This document shows, piece by piece, positions 51,345 through 59,576 of a DNA stretch of 64,000 bases; the stretch's first letter is position 1; the number at the start of each line of letters is the position of its first letter. Where the stretch lies: assembly GCA_910585705.1 (NCBI GenBank), contig CAJUER010000001.1, forward strand, positions 493,374 to 557,373. The letters are read 5' to 3'. The position numbers were made by a program, and so were the translations under genes. The DNA comes from an uncultured Christensenella sp. Lineage in GTDB: Bacteria > Bacillota > Clostridia > Christensenellales > Borkfalkiaceae. The notes under the pieces were generated by a model. The model ran no database searches and was not told the origin of the DNA. It saw only the letters and a program-made list of their open reading frames with translations.

Positions 51345-51769
51345 TATATATCCAGATAACTGAAATTAATGTCGAAGTTCTCGTCGGTTTCTGCAAAGTA
51401 TTCGTCATATACTTCTTTCGACCAAACTTCTATTCTGGAACCCGCTCCGCAGATTTTTACGTCCTTTTTGATTTTTGCGTAATCTATCAACTCGGAGGGA
51501 ATTACAAGCCTGCCTTGTCCGTCAAATTCAACCAGCTTTAAGGATTTGGTGAAGGACCTCATACCCTTCTGCTTCTCGCTGTCGGAAATTTTTATTTCTT
51601 CCAGCTTTTCCAGCTTTTCCTTAATAGCCGCTTCGTAAAAGACGAACACACAACCGTTTGTGCCCTTAGAGAAATAAAGTTTTTCTTCCTTTCCCTTGAG
51701 CTTAGAAGGAATCCTTATTCTGTTTTTAGCGTCGATTTGATGATCGTACTCGCCGGTTAGAAAAAACAT
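51344..51769 (-). CDS. mraZ: Transcriptional regulator MraZ
   Basis: Two-copy AbrB-fold DNA-binding protein that regulates its own dcw operon in bacteria where it has been studied. 141 residues: first swapped-hairpin repeat GEYDHQIDAKNRIRIPSKLKG (read in part), second repeat LVEFDGQGRLVIPSELIDYA. First gene of the operon, 33 bases downstream of a strong promoter. Typical tandem MraZ boxes (TGGG repeats at short spacing on the coding strand) are not obvious upstream. Confidence 0.97.
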   Translation of the reverse strand: MFFLTGEYDHQIDAKNRIRIPSKLKGKEEKLYFSKGTNGCVFVFYEAAIKEKLEKLEEIKISDSEKQKGMRSFTKSLKLVEFDGQGRLVIPSELIDYAKIKKDVKICGAGSRIEVWSKEVYDEYFAETDENFDINFSYLDI

Positions 51770-51801
51770 TAAAGTAAGTCCTTTGTTAAAACGGTAATAT
51801 T

Positions 51802-51830
51802 ATAATAGCACTTAAAATGACCACTGTCAA
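51802..51830 (-). promoter_or_regulatory. Sigma-A promoter of the dcw operon
   Basis: Minus strand TTGACA (51830-51825), 17-bp spacer, TATTAT (51807-51802). No terminator is seen between murI and this site, so read-through from murI is possible. Confidence 0.85.
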
Positions 51831-51874
51831 CCCTACAACACAAAAAAGTACTGATTTTTTTAATTTTTTTGGGA

Positions 51875-52639
51875 CTAAATATCTCTTTGTTGGGAAAGCC
51901 TTCCATTTTTTACCATTATATAGTTAAAAACACAGCGGTTTTTGTCCGTATCCCCGTCAGAAAAGATAATTTTTTGCGCCCTATTCGTTTGGTGGTCAAG
52001 ATTCCCTAAAATTTTGCATAAATGGTCGGCAGTCGCCTCTATCCCGTCAAAAACCGTGCACTTATAGAAATTTTTAATTATGTCTTTACAAAAAACATAG
52101 TGCGTACAGCCAAGCACAACAGTATCCGTTTCAACGGACGGCAAAAAACTTGCAACCCGCTTTTCGGATAAGTCGAACACATTTTCCTCTACATAAGCCG
52201 CCAAATCTTCGCATGCAAAGATTTCGGTTCTGTCGTTACCGTACTTTTTTGTAATCTCTTTCAAAGCGTCACTTTGTGCCGTCGAAGGCGTTGCAAGTAC
52301 AAGACATCGACCCATAGCCGCCGCAGGCTTTACCGCCGGCTGAATGCCCACTATCGGAAATTTGTATTTTTTACGCAGATATCCGATACACTGCGCTGTC
52401 ACCGTATTGCAGGCAATAACCGCCGCCGACGGGTTGCACATATTTATCTTTTCAAAAAACGAATCGACTCTCGCCCTCAACTCTTCAAGCGCAAGACTGC
52501 CGTACGGCACACGGAAATTATCCGCAAAATAAGTAAAATCCACGCACGGCAATTTGCGCACACATTCATACAAAAGATTTATTCCGCCAATTCCGCTGTC
52601 AAAAAAACAAACTTCAGGATTTGCGATTAATTTTTCCAT
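51875..52639 (-). CDS. murI: Glutamate racemase
   Basis: Makes D-glutamate for MurD. 254 residues. The two catalytic cysteines are visible in IACNTVTAQ near residue 76 and LGCTHYVF near 180; the opening FFDSGIGGINLL and YFADNFRVPYGS are typical. The last 25 residues diverge from the family. No strong ribosome binding site is evident. It lies directly upstream of the dcw operon on the same strand, a sensible functional neighbour. Confidence 0.96.
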   Translation of the reverse strand: MEKLIANPEVCFFDSGIGGINLLYECVRKLPCVDFTYFADNFRVPYGSLALEELRARVDSFFEKINMCNPSAAVIACNTVTAQCIGYLRKKYKFPIVGIQPAVKPAAAMGRCLVLATPSTAQSDALKEITKKYGNDRTEIFACEDLAAYVEENVFDLSEKRVASFLPSVETDTVVLGCTHYVFCKDIIKNFYKCTVFDGIEATADHLCKILGNLDHQTNRAQKIIFSDGDTDKNRCVFNYIMVKNGRLSQQRDI

Positions 52640-52706
52640 ACAGTTTATTAATATTAAAGTATTTGAAAATATATTAAAAAATTCTTTAAAAGCCGCCGAA
52701 AAACAG

Positions 52707-52735
52707 TTTACAAGACATTTTTTTTATGATAGAAT
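52707..52735 (+). promoter_or_regulatory. Sigma-A promoter for rpsT
   Basis: TTTACA at 52707, 17-bp spacer, TAGAAT at 52730-52735, about 45 bases before the rpsT ATG. Confidence 0.7.
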
Positions 52736-52780
52736 GACAAAAGAATTTAAGTTAATTATATCTTTTCAAGGAGATTGTAA

Positions 52781-53044
52781 ATGCCTAACATAAAATCAGC
52801 GAAAAAGCGTGTTCTTGTAATCGAAAAGAAGACCGAGAGAAACAAGGCAATTAAGTCGGAAGTAAAAACAGAGGTCAAGAAGTTCCTTGCCCTTGTCAAC
52901 GCAGGCGATAAAGCTGCCGCTACCGCAAAATTTTCCGAAACCTGCTCCGTTATCGACGGCGCGGTTTCTAAGGGTGTTCTTAAAAAGAATACCGCCGCAA
53001 ATAAAAAATCCGGTCTTGCAAAGAAACTTAACGCAATGGCGTAA
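52781..53044 (+). CDS. rpsT: 30S ribosomal protein S20
   Basis: 87-residue, Lys/Ala-rich helical bundle protein of the small subunit. It opens MPNIKSAKKRV and ends with KKNTAANKKSGLAKKLNAM, the S20 signature. AAGGAG precedes the ATG at seven bases. A single-gene transcription unit with its own promoter and terminator, the usual arrangement for rpsT. Confidence 0.98.
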   Translation: MPNIKSAKKRVLVIEKKTERNKAIKSEVKTEVKKFLALVNAGDKAAATAKFSETCSVIDGAVSKGVLKKNTAANKKSGLAKKLNAMA

Positions 53045-53060
53045 ATTTGTACTAAATTGA

Positions 53061-53089
53061 AAGCGGGCGTATTTGCGCTCGCTTTTTAA
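53061..53089 (+). terminator. Terminator after rpsT
   Basis: Stem aagcgggcg / cgctcgctt (one G-U pair) followed by TTTTT. Confidence 0.85.
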
Positions 53090-53112
53090 TTTGCTTTTAC
53101 TTGTGAAAATAA

Positions 53113-53141
53113 TTGATTTTTCGCTTTAAATGTAGTATTAT
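53113..53141 (+). promoter_or_regulatory. Sigma-A promoter for tRNA-Arg
   Basis: TTGATT at 53113-53118, 17-bp spacer, TATTAT at 53136-53141, fourteen bases before the tRNA. Confidence 0.65.
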
Positions 53142-53154
53142 TTATTTATATTTC

Positions 53155-53229
53155 GCTTCCGTAGTTAAATGGATATAACAGCCCCCTCCTAAGGGGCAGT
53201 TCCGGGTTCGATTCCCAGCGGGAGTACCA
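53155..53229 (+). tRNA. tRNA-Arg (anticodon CCU)
   Basis: 75-base cloverleaf with encoded CCA. Acceptor GCTTCCG pairs with CGGGAGT (two wobble pairs). The anticodon stem GCCCC/GGGGC holds loop CTCCTAA, anticodon CCT, reading AGG arginine codons. The T loop is TTCGATT; the T stem has one mismatch. Followed immediately by a terminator. Confidence 0.93.
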
Positions 53230-53267
53230 AAAACGCCGCAGACTGTGTAACAGCCTGCGGCGTTTTT
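53230..53267 (+). terminator. Terminator shared by tRNA-Arg and the convergent ABC permease
   Basis: Long GC-rich stem acgccgcagactgt / acagcctgcggcgt (one G-U pair), A run on the left, seven Ts on the right. It can act in both directions. Confidence 0.9.
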
Positions 53268-53271
53268 TTAT

Positions 53272-54420
53272 TCAGTTTTCAGTCATTACTTCTTTAACGG
53301 AAATTTTACTGATTCTTAAAGAATAAAACAGCGTTATGGCGGAATACAAAACCACAAAAACCGCAAGGGTTATAAAAAAGACCGATACGTTAAAATTATA
53401 TTCGGGCAGAAATTCAACGTCTTTATAAACCAGATTAACCATTAAGGCCAATATACCGAACTGATAAGCCGTGCCTACCGCAAAACCCAGCAACGCAAAC
53501 GGAACGTAACATAAAAGAACTGCCATCGCACACTGTTTTATTCCGTACCCAAACGCTTTCATTATCGCGATATTTTTGACATTGCTTTTCATCAGTGATG
53601 TCAACGCCATGAACAGCAATACCACTGCAAGTACAACTCCGATTGTTACAATTATTATTCCCATAGCGCCCGAAGAAAGTTCTTCCATAGACCAGCCCAT
53701 CTGCATCATCGCTGAAAAACAGAAACACGCGGCGGCGACAAAGAAAGCAAGCGGTTTTTTACTTCCCAATGTTTTAAAAGCCATTTCGACAAGAAACGAA
53801 CGTTCTCTCCTTTCTTTTCCACTTACCTTAGCGCGGTTTTTGATTTTTCCGCACGACTCGCCGCGAAGCATACAGGAAACAGGTCTGCGCAACGACAAAT
53901 AAGCATATCCGCAAGACAGCAACGAAAATATAACGGTTGGCGCAACGACAAGTGCAAACAGCAAACCGACGTGAAAGGTTATAGAAATTTCGGGCAATCC
54001 GTCAACTATAAGCGCTTTGTATATAAAAGGCATAACGGCAAAACCCATTCCGAAGCCGAACGCAGCACCTATAAAAACGCTTATACCGAAAATCAGGAAT
54101 TTCAAAGCAATTTTGCCGTTCGAATACCCCATTGCCTTTAAAATTCCGAGCTTCTTCATATTGTTGTCTATATACAGTTTAATATAGAATAACAGCATAA
54201 TAAGCGCAATGAGCGTTAAACAGCTCCCGCTTAACGCACTGGCAAATTTAGCGGTTGAAAGCTGCGCGTCATACAGCGGTTGGTTATCTTCGGTTATCAG
54301 ATATTCAATTTTAAGCGCGTCCAGATAAAAGTTGAGCAAAAATGTACATACAAACACTGCGCAAAACGCTACGATAATAATTCCGACAAACTTTAAAGCG
54401 TCTTTTATACTTACAACCAT
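53272..54420 (-). CDS. ABC transporter permease, FtsX-like
   Basis: 382-residue membrane subunit. An N-terminal helix and a short outer segment are followed by two FtsX-type cores: the first holds NMKKLGILKAMGYSNGKIA, the second NVKNIAIMKAFGYGIKQC, each with the cytoplasmic coupling pattern (ILKAMGYS / IMKAFGYG). It is compact compared with two-core permeases that carry large outer domains. It lies one base after its ATPase gene and under a TetR regulator. The exported substrate is unknown; drug, lipid or peptide export is typical of such systems. Confidence 0.9.
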   Translation of the reverse strand: MVVSIKDALKFVGIIIVAFCAVFVCTFLLNFYLDALKIEYLITEDNQPLYDAQLSTAKFASALSGSCLTLIALIMLLFYIKLYIDNNMKKLGILKAMGYSNGKIALKFLIFGISVFIGAAFGFGMGFAVMPFIYKALIVDGLPEISITFHVGLLFALVVAPTVIFSLLSCGYAYLSLRRPVSCMLRGESCGKIKNRAKVSGKERRERSFLVEMAFKTLGSKKPLAFFVAAACFCFSAMMQMGWSMEELSSGAMGIIIVTIGVVLAVVLLFMALTSLMKSNVKNIAIMKAFGYGIKQCAMAVLLCYVPFALLGFAVGTAYQFGILALMVNLVYKDVEFLPEYNFNVSVFFITLAVFVVLYSAITLFYSLRISKISVKEVMTEN

Positions 54421-54421
54421 A

Positions 54422-55108
54422 TTACCAACCTATCTCATACGCGTTTTTCGGCGCTTTATTTTCGTAAATATCGGTAATTTGTCCGCTGTTCATTCTAATA
54501 ACCATATCTGCCATACAGGCAATGTTTTCGTTATGGGTTACCATAATCATAGTAAAACCACGCTCGCGCTTTAAACGAGAAATGTAGTCCAGAACCTCCC
54601 TGCCGGTTTTTTCGTCCAGCGCGCCTGTCGGCTCGTCAAGGTACAAGATTTCCGGATTTTTTGCAAGAGCGCGGGCTATACAAACGCGCTGTTGTTCACC
54701 GCCCGAAAGCTCAAAAGGCTTGTTTTTAAGTTTTTCGCCAAGTCCTACTTGCTCGATTATTTCGCGGTAGCTTTTATTGCCCGCCAAATCCGCGCCGAGT
54801 TTTACGTTGCTTTCCACGCTTAAATGAGGCAAAAGATAATACTGCTGAAAGATAAAGCCGACGCTTTTACGACGGAACTCAGTTAACTGCTTATCGTTCA
54901 TTTGCGTTAAACAAATATTTCCGCAAATAACCGTACCACTATCAGGCTTTTCCAAACCCGAAAGCACGCTCATAAGCGTTGACTTGCCCGACCCCGACGC
55001 ACCGAGAATTACCGCAAATTTTCCATCGTCGATTTCAAGCGAAACATCTTTTAACACGCTTACCGCACCGCCGTTGAACGATTTAAAAATGCTTTCCGCT
55101 TTTATCAT
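54422..55108 (-). CDS. ABC transporter ATP-binding protein (LolD/MacB-like)
   Basis: 228 residues from the ATG at 55108 (MIKAESIFKSF), which makes an ATGA overlap with the tetR stop and follows a GAGGA site; the longer frame to 55150 is not used. Walker A GASGSGKST, the Q-loop FIFQQYYLLPHLSVESNV, signature LSGGEQQRVCIARAL and Walker B EILYLDEPTGALD are all intact. The sequence type matches ATPases that partner FtsX-like permeases, as the next gene confirms. Confidence 0.95.
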   Translation of the reverse strand: MIKAESIFKSFNGGAVSVLKDVSLEIDDGKFAVILGASGSGKSTLMSVLSGLEKPDSGTVICGNICLTQMNDKQLTEFRRKSVGFIFQQYYLLPHLSVESNVKLGADLAGNKSYREIIEQVGLGEKLKNKPFELSGGEQQRVCIARALAKNPEILYLDEPTGALDEKTGREVLDYISRLKRERGFTMIMVTHNENIACMADMVIRMNSGQITDIYENKAPKNAYEIGW

Positions 55109-55683
55109 ACCCTGTCCTCTCTTTTGAATTTTTCCACTATCGCTCCGCAAACCTGCGACAGCATATATGAAATTTCTTCGTCGGTAAAATTACACACGCC
55201 GGTTACAATTAACGAAGCTATTCCGTGCGTATATATCCAAAGATGCAAATAAATTTCCGACGAAGTTTCAAGCCCGAAGCCGAACGTTTTTTGAACCGAT
55301 TGTAAAATCATACGACTGTAATCGTCTATGCCGTTAAGCACGTTGCCTAGATTCAGCTCTGCGCTCTGCTTACTCATAAATAATAATCTGAAAAATTCGG
55401 GCTCGTTTTTCGCAAAGCAGATATAGCCCATACCCGAGCCCTTAAACGGTTTATCTCCCGCCATTGCCTTGTCCATGTAACCTTCGTACAGTTTTTTTAC
55501 GGCGGTCTTTACTTCCGACTGCACCTCTTCCATACTCTCGAAAACCGTAAAAATCGGTCTGGGCGAACTACCCAGAGCGTCCGCAAGAGAACGAGCGGTC
55601 AAAGCCTCTGCTCCGTTTTGCCTCACAACGTCCATTGCGGCAAAAATTATCTGTTCCTTTGTAAATTTTGCTTTCGGTGGCAT
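55105..55683 (-). CDS. TetR/AcrR family transcriptional regulator
   Basis: 192 residues. The N-terminal helix-turn-helix is FTKEQIIFAAMDVVRQNGAEALTARSLADALG (read in part); the C-terminal part resembles TetR WHG-type ligand domains (ICFAKNEPEFFRLLFMS). The ATG at 55683 has AAGGAG at eight bases; an in-frame TTG six bases upstream is a poorer choice. It heads the tetR-ATPase-permease operon and likely represses it: two copies of an AAAACA-NN-TGTT box lie just after its promoter. Confidence 0.92.
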   Translation of the reverse strand: MPPKAKFTKEQIIFAAMDVVRQNGAEALTARSLADALGSSPRPIFTVFESMEEVQSEVKTAVKKLYEGYMDKAMAGDKPFKGSGMGYICFAKNEPEFFRLLFMSKQSAELNLGNVLNGIDDYSRMILQSVQKTFGFGLETSSEIYLHLWIYTHGIASLIVTGVCNFTDEEISYMLSQVCGAIVEKFKREDRV

Positions 55684-55699
55684 TTTCAATTCTCCTTTT

Positions 55700-55727
55700 A
55701 AAACAGCTGTTTTGCAACACTTGTTTT
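55700..55727 (-). promoter_or_regulatory. Likely TetR operator: two AAAACA-NN-TGTT boxes
   Basis: On the minus strand AAAACAAGTGTT (55727-55716) and AAAACAGCTGTT (55713-55702), same phase, 14-bp period; the second is part of a perfect 14-bp palindrome (55700-55713). They start two bases after the -10 element, an ideal repressor position. Confidence 0.6.
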
Positions 55728-55728
55728 A

Positions 55729-55757
55729 ATTATAACAACAAATTTTTGCAATGTCAA
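55729..55757 (-). promoter_or_regulatory. Consensus sigma-A promoter of the tetR-ABC operon
   Basis: Minus strand TTGACA (55757-55752), 17-bp spacer, TATAAT (55734-55729). Confidence 0.88.
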
Positions 55758-55763
55758 TAATGT

Positions 55764-55795
55764 TATAAAAAAATCCGCTCGTTCGAACGGATTTT
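55764..55795 (-). terminator. Terminator after the AEC transporter gene
   Basis: Stem aaaaatccg / cggattttt around a ten-base apex, followed by Ts on the minus strand. Confidence 0.78.
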
Positions 55796-55824
55796 TAACT
55801 AATCAAATTATAAACAAATCATTA

Positions 55825-56958
55825 TCATACTGCCAGAAGTCCACACGACATCAGAATAAGCACCGTAACAAAAACCGTTAGTACCGAGCATATGCTGGTC
55901 CACACAACAAGCTGAGTTGCAAGCTGCTCGTCGTTTTTCATCTCACCCGCCATTATCGCGCTCGACACTGCGACAGGCGAACCGAATAAAGCAAGCAATG
56001 CAGGATATTCTTCCGCACCGAAAGTAAATAAATTTGTGTAATTGCTTAAAAGAACCGCAACCCCTATCCCTATCAGCGGAGCGATTACAAGCCTGAACGA
56101 CGTTCCGACTATTATCTCCTTCAACATACCCTTTACAGCCGAAAACTCAAACTGACCGCCGAGAATAATCAATGCAAGCGGAGAAGCAATTAATTTCAAA
56201 TCCGAACAGGCTTTATATAAAAATTTTAAATGTTTTGAGAAAGAGAAAACAACGCTACCCGCACAAGCTATCTGTAATTCCCTAACGGCAAGAAAAATGA
56301 GCCCAACCGCCACACCGATTATCAAAGGATTCGTAATAATACCCAAAATAATTCTCTTGATACCGTTGCGTTCGGATTTGCGCTCTTCCGTAGGCAATAC
56401 TTTATCGCCTGCGTCCGCGACAAGCGCGCTTTCTGTCAATATGTGCGGTTTGCTACTTACAAAAACCGAAAGAGAAATCACCGCCAAAATATTGAAAAGC
56501 GGAATAGAAAAAGCCTGAATAACCGCAACCGTAGCGCTGATATTTTTCGATATAATTTCGCTTGAACCAGCAAGCGCAACTGCAAGCGAAGTACCGATGA
56601 TAGCAAAATTACTTCTGAATGTACATTGCAATATAACGCCTCGCCTATCGTTACGCTTGGTAGTAAGCACACAAACAACAAGACCTATTGCAAATATAGC
56701 TATTATTGCAACTACCGAAAATAAAATGACGTCCCACTTCAAAGATTTAAAATCTGCGTCATAAACGTTTATAAACAGCATTACAGGCAACAGAACCTTG
56801 AAGACAAGTTTATTCCCTGTTTTAATAAAATCTTTGTTTAAAAACTTAATCCTCTTTAAAACGTATCCCAACGCTATAAGCAGTACGATAGGAAACACTG
56901 CGTTCATAGCAGTCAGAAATATATTACCGAATTTCACCGATAAAAACGCAAATCTCAT
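55825..56958 (-). CDS. AEC (auxin efflux carrier) family transporter
   Basis: 377 residues with about ten membrane helices in two halves separated by a charged loop (about residues 180-205). It opens AMNAVFPIVLLIALGYVLKRIKF, and the C-terminal half repeats the pattern with SPLALIILGGQF. The family moves organic acids such as malate, or amino-acid-like compounds, but the substrate cannot be read here. The ATG at 56958 has an AAGGAT site. A 17-bp palindrome lies about 20 bases upstream and also occurs near the PadR-like gene. Single-gene unit. Confidence 0.9.
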   Translation of the reverse strand: MRFAFLSVKFGNIFLTAMNAVFPIVLLIALGYVLKRIKFLNKDFIKTGNKLVFKVLLPVMLFINVYDADFKSLKWDVILFSVVAIIAIFAIGLVVCVLTTKRNDRRGVILQCTFRSNFAIIGTSLAVALAGSSEIISKNISATVAVIQAFSIPLFNILAVISLSVFVSSKPHILTESALVADAGDKVLPTEERKSERNGIKRIILGIITNPLIIGVAVGLIFLAVRELQIACAGSVVFSFSKHLKFLYKACSDLKLIASPLALIILGGQFEFSAVKGMLKEIIVGTSFRLVIAPLIGIGVAVLLSNYTNLFTFGAEEYPALLALFGSPVAVSSAIMAGEMKNDEQLATQLVVWTSICSVLTVFVTVLILMSCGLLAV

Positions 56959-56978
56959 AATTATCCTTATTTTAGTTC

Positions 56979-56995
56979 ATTATGTCAGACATAAT
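56979..56995. promoter_or_regulatory. Palindromic operator candidate (ATTATGTC-A-GACATAAT), copy 2
   Basis: Perfect 8-bp arms around a central A in the promoter region of the AEC transporter. Shares 15 bases with the copy at 23569-23583. Confidence 0.55.
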
Positions 56996-57042
56996 ACATC
57001 GCAAAAGTTCAAATTAAAGCCATTTTAATGCTTTTAGACATT

Positions 57043-57073
57043 ATAAAGCCGTATCATAAAAGATACGGCTTTA
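57043..57073 (-). terminator. Terminator after glutamate dehydrogenase
   Basis: Perfect stem ataaagccgtatc / gatacggctttat with loop ATAAAA; the following T tract on the minus strand is short. Confidence 0.75.
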
Positions 57074-57088
57074 TAATCATCATCTAAT

Positions 57089-58423
57089 TTATACTACACC
57101 ATGCGCCATCATCGCCGCCGCAACCTTTAAGAATCCGGCTATATTCGCACCCATTACATAGTTCCCTTCATAACCGTATTCCTTTGCCGCATCGTCGATA
57201 TTATGATATATATTTATCATTATATTTTTAAGCTTTTCGTCAACCTCTTCAAAGCTCCAGAACATTCTGCCCGATGACTGCGCCATTTCCAACGCGGAGG
57301 TTGCTACGCCGCCGGCGTTTGCCGCCTTTGCGGGAAGGAACACGACTTTATTATTTTGGAACACCTCTATCGCTTCGAGCGTCGAAGGCATATTTGCTCC
57401 TTCAGCCACATACTTCACACCATTCTTCACAAGCGCACTTGCCGAGTCCGCATCGATTTCATTTTGCGTTGCACAGGGAAGCGCTATATCGCAAGGTATC
57501 GTCCATATACCTTTACAGCCTTCGGTATATATTGCACTTTTAACTTTTTGTGTATACTCCTTTATTCTGCCGCGCCTTATTTCCTTTATTTCTTTAATAA
57601 CGGCAAGATTAATTCCGTTCGCGTCATAAACATACCCGTCCGAGTCATACATTGCAACAACTTTCGCGCCCAGACTCTGCGCCTTTTCGCAAGCGTAAAT
57701 GGCAACGTTGCCGGAACCGGAAATAATAACTTTTTTATTATTTAAACTTTCGCCGCGAGCTTTTAACGCTTCCTCAACGATATAGACAAGTCCGTAACCA
57801 GTAGCTTCTTTTCTGACAAGGCTTCCGCCGTATGCCAGTCCTCTGCCGGTCAAAACCCCGACGTGCTCTGCACATATTCTTTTGTATTGTCCGAACAAAA
57901 AGCCAATCTCCCTTGCCCCCACTCCGATATCGCCTGCAGGCACGTCGGTATCGGCGCCTATATGACGGTAAAGCTCGGTCATAAAGCTTTGGCAGAATGC
58001 CATTACTTCCCTGTCGGACTTCCCTTTGGGATCGAAATCGGAACCGCCCTTGCCGCCGCCTATGGGAAGACCTGTAAGACTGTTTTTAAGAATTTGCTCC
58101 AAACCTAAAAATTTGATTATCGAAAGATTTACCGAAGGGTGAAATCTTAGACCGCCCTTATAAGGACCGATTGCGCTGTTAAACTGAACACGATAGCCTT
58201 TGTTTATGTTAACCTTTCCGCTATCGTCAACCCAAGGCACGCGGAACATTATTATGCGTTCGGGCTCAACAAACCTTTCCAAAAGTCCGGCAGCCTCGTA
58301 TTCGGGGTGCTTTTCGACTATAGGCGAAAGAGTAGTCAAAATTTCTGTTGCCGCCTGATGGAATTCGGGTTCGTTCGGATTTCTTTTTTTAAGGTCTTCA
58401 AGGACCTTTTCTACATACTTCAT
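57089..58423 (-). CDS. gdhA: Glutamate dehydrogenase, NADP-type hexameric
   Basis: Interconverts 2-oxoglutarate plus ammonia and glutamate. 444 residues, the usual length for the small hexameric class. The substrate and catalytic region is GLPIGGGKGGSDFDPKG, preceded by GPYKGGLRFHPSV; the dinucleotide fold reads VIISGSGNVAIYACEKA. The second-strand aspartate context (AMYDSDGYVYD) and overall type suggest the biosynthetic, NADP-linked branch. AGGAG precedes the ATG and a clear promoter lies upstream; monocistronic. Confidence 0.97.
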   Translation of the reverse strand: MKYVEKVLEDLKKRNPNEPEFHQAATEILTTLSPIVEKHPEYEAAGLLERFVEPERIIMFRVPWVDDSGKVNINKGYRVQFNSAIGPYKGGLRFHPSVNLSIIKFLGLEQILKNSLTGLPIGGGKGGSDFDPKGKSDREVMAFCQSFMTELYRHIGADTDVPAGDIGVGAREIGFLFGQYKRICAEHVGVLTGRGLAYGGSLVRKEATGYGLVYIVEEALKARGESLNNKKVIISGSGNVAIYACEKAQSLGAKVVAMYDSDGYVYDANGINLAVIKEIKEIRRGRIKEYTQKVKSAIYTEGCKGIWTIPCDIALPCATQNEIDADSASALVKNGVKYVAEGANMPSTLEAIEVFQNNKVVFLPAKAANAGGVATSALEMAQSSGRMFWSFEEVDEKLKNIMINIYHNIDDAAKEYGYEGNYVMGANIAGFLKVAAAMMAHGVV

Positions 58424-58461
58424 TTCACTCTCCTGTTAAAATTTCATTAACACACCAGCAT

Positions 58462-58490
58462 ATTTTACCATAGAATTTTGCCGTTTTCAA
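58462..58490 (-). promoter_or_regulatory. Sigma-A promoter for gdhA
   Basis: Minus strand TTGAAA (58490-58485), 17-bp spacer, TAAAAT (58467-58462). Confidence 0.75.
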
Positions 58491-58549
58491 ATATTAGAAT
58501 ACAGGTAGATATTCGTAATTATTTAACAAGGGTATAAACACAGATTATA

Positions 58550-59458
58550 TCATGAAAAATAAACTTTTTCGGCAGTATTATAGAACACGTCTTCCAACTC
58601 GCGATTACTAAATACGCCTGAATTAATAACGTAATCTTTAAGATTCGAATAACTGTCATGAACAAGATTACAAGGTATATCCGTCCCGAACATTAGCCTG
58701 TCCGTACCGACGATAGCTTTTGCATTTTTCAAATGCCTGACGGCCGTCGGATAAGGATATTTTTCAGGCTGTTGATTGCGGGCAAGTGAAGAAATATCAA
58801 AATACACGTTGAGATTAACGAGTTTTTCAAGCGACTCCGACAACAGTTTTTCATCATCTATCTGCGGCGCCAAGAGGTGGCAGAAAACAAAAGTTACCTG
58901 CGGATATTTCAAAACCGCTTCCGCCGCCGCGTCGATCTGCCAGCAAACGTTGCGCGGTCTGCCGATGTCCAACACGACAGTCAGCCCTCTCTCCCTCGCG
59001 TCGTCGAAACAGCCGCGCATAATTTTTCCGTCGAGATATAAAGGCGCATGATTAGCCATAAGTCCGGAACCGTTGGATAATTCGAATTTAACGGCATTGA
59101 ATCCCAAATCTTTAAACAAATGGTTTCTTACGTCGTCAACCTTTACGCAAAACGGGTCATAAGTTGCCGCACCCGTAAAGCGCGACGGATATTTTTTAAT
59201 TGCCTCCGCCGTATACTCGTTCTGGAAACCCAACCAGTTGCCCTGCAACAATACAGCCTTGTCAACGCCGTTTTTATCCATTATCGACAAAATCGCTTCG
59301 GGTGAAACACCCGTATCGCCAAGTTCCGGCGGAAACATCTGAAACACTTCCCCCGTAGCATGCTGCGCCTTTCCTCCACCGATAGCGCGCAATTCACCAC
59401 GCGAAGTGAAACCCGAAATGTACTGCGCAACATGCGCGTGAGCGTCTATAATCTTCAT
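58550..59458 (-). CDS. Amidohydrolase family 2 (TIM-barrel metal-dependent hydrolase)
   Basis: 302 residues of the amidohydrolase-2 family (decarboxylase/hydrolase TIM barrels). Metal-site motifs: DAHAHV at residues 5-10, the barrel histidine in FVFCHLLAP, and the final aspartate in MFGTDIPCN. No signal peptide. Members act on aromatic or cyclic carboxylic substrates, but the substrate cannot be told here and the neighbours (gdhA, GNAT) give no clue. CGGAG lies ahead of the ATG; it has its own promoter, and no strong terminator is seen after it. Confidence 0.85.
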   Translation of the reverse strand: MKIIDAHAHVAQYISGFTSRGELRAIGGGKAQHATGEVFQMFPPELGDTGVSPEAILSIMDKNGVDKAVLLQGNWLGFQNEYTAEAIKKYPSRFTGAATYDPFCVKVDDVRNHLFKDLGFNAVKFELSNGSGLMANHAPLYLDGKIMRGCFDDARERGLTVVLDIGRPRNVCWQIDAAAEAVLKYPQVTFVFCHLLAPQIDDEKLLSESLEKLVNLNVYFDISSLARNQQPEKYPYPTAVRHLKNAKAIVGTDRLMFGTDIPCNLVHDSYSNLKDYVINSGVFSNRELEDVFYNTAEKVYFS

Positions 59459-59489
59459 TCACATTATCTCCGCAATTTATTACCATTAA

Positions 59490-59518
59490 ATTATAGCATT
59501 AAATATAAAGTTAAACAA
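59490..59518 (-). promoter_or_regulatory. Sigma-A promoter for the amidohydrolase gene
   Basis: Minus strand TTGTTT (59518-59513), 17-bp spacer, TATAAT (59495-59490). Confidence 0.65.
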
Positions 59519-59526
59519 GTTTCAAT

Positions 59527-59571
59527 AAAAAAACCGAACGCAAATCCGATAAAAATCGTTGCCGCGTTCGG
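59527..59571 (-). terminator. Terminator after the GNAT gene
   Basis: Outer stem ccgaacgc / gcgttcgg with an imperfect inner stem (atccgataaaaatcgtt); seven Ts follow on the minus strand. Confidence 0.8.
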
Positions 59572-59576
59572 GTAAT

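Noticed and set aside
51840..51900. Two TGGGA motifs upstream of mraZ as possible MraZ boxes
   Set aside because: They lie on the opposite strand and about 21 bases apart, unlike the short-spaced direct repeats on the coding strand known for MraZ; they also overlap the murI 3' end.
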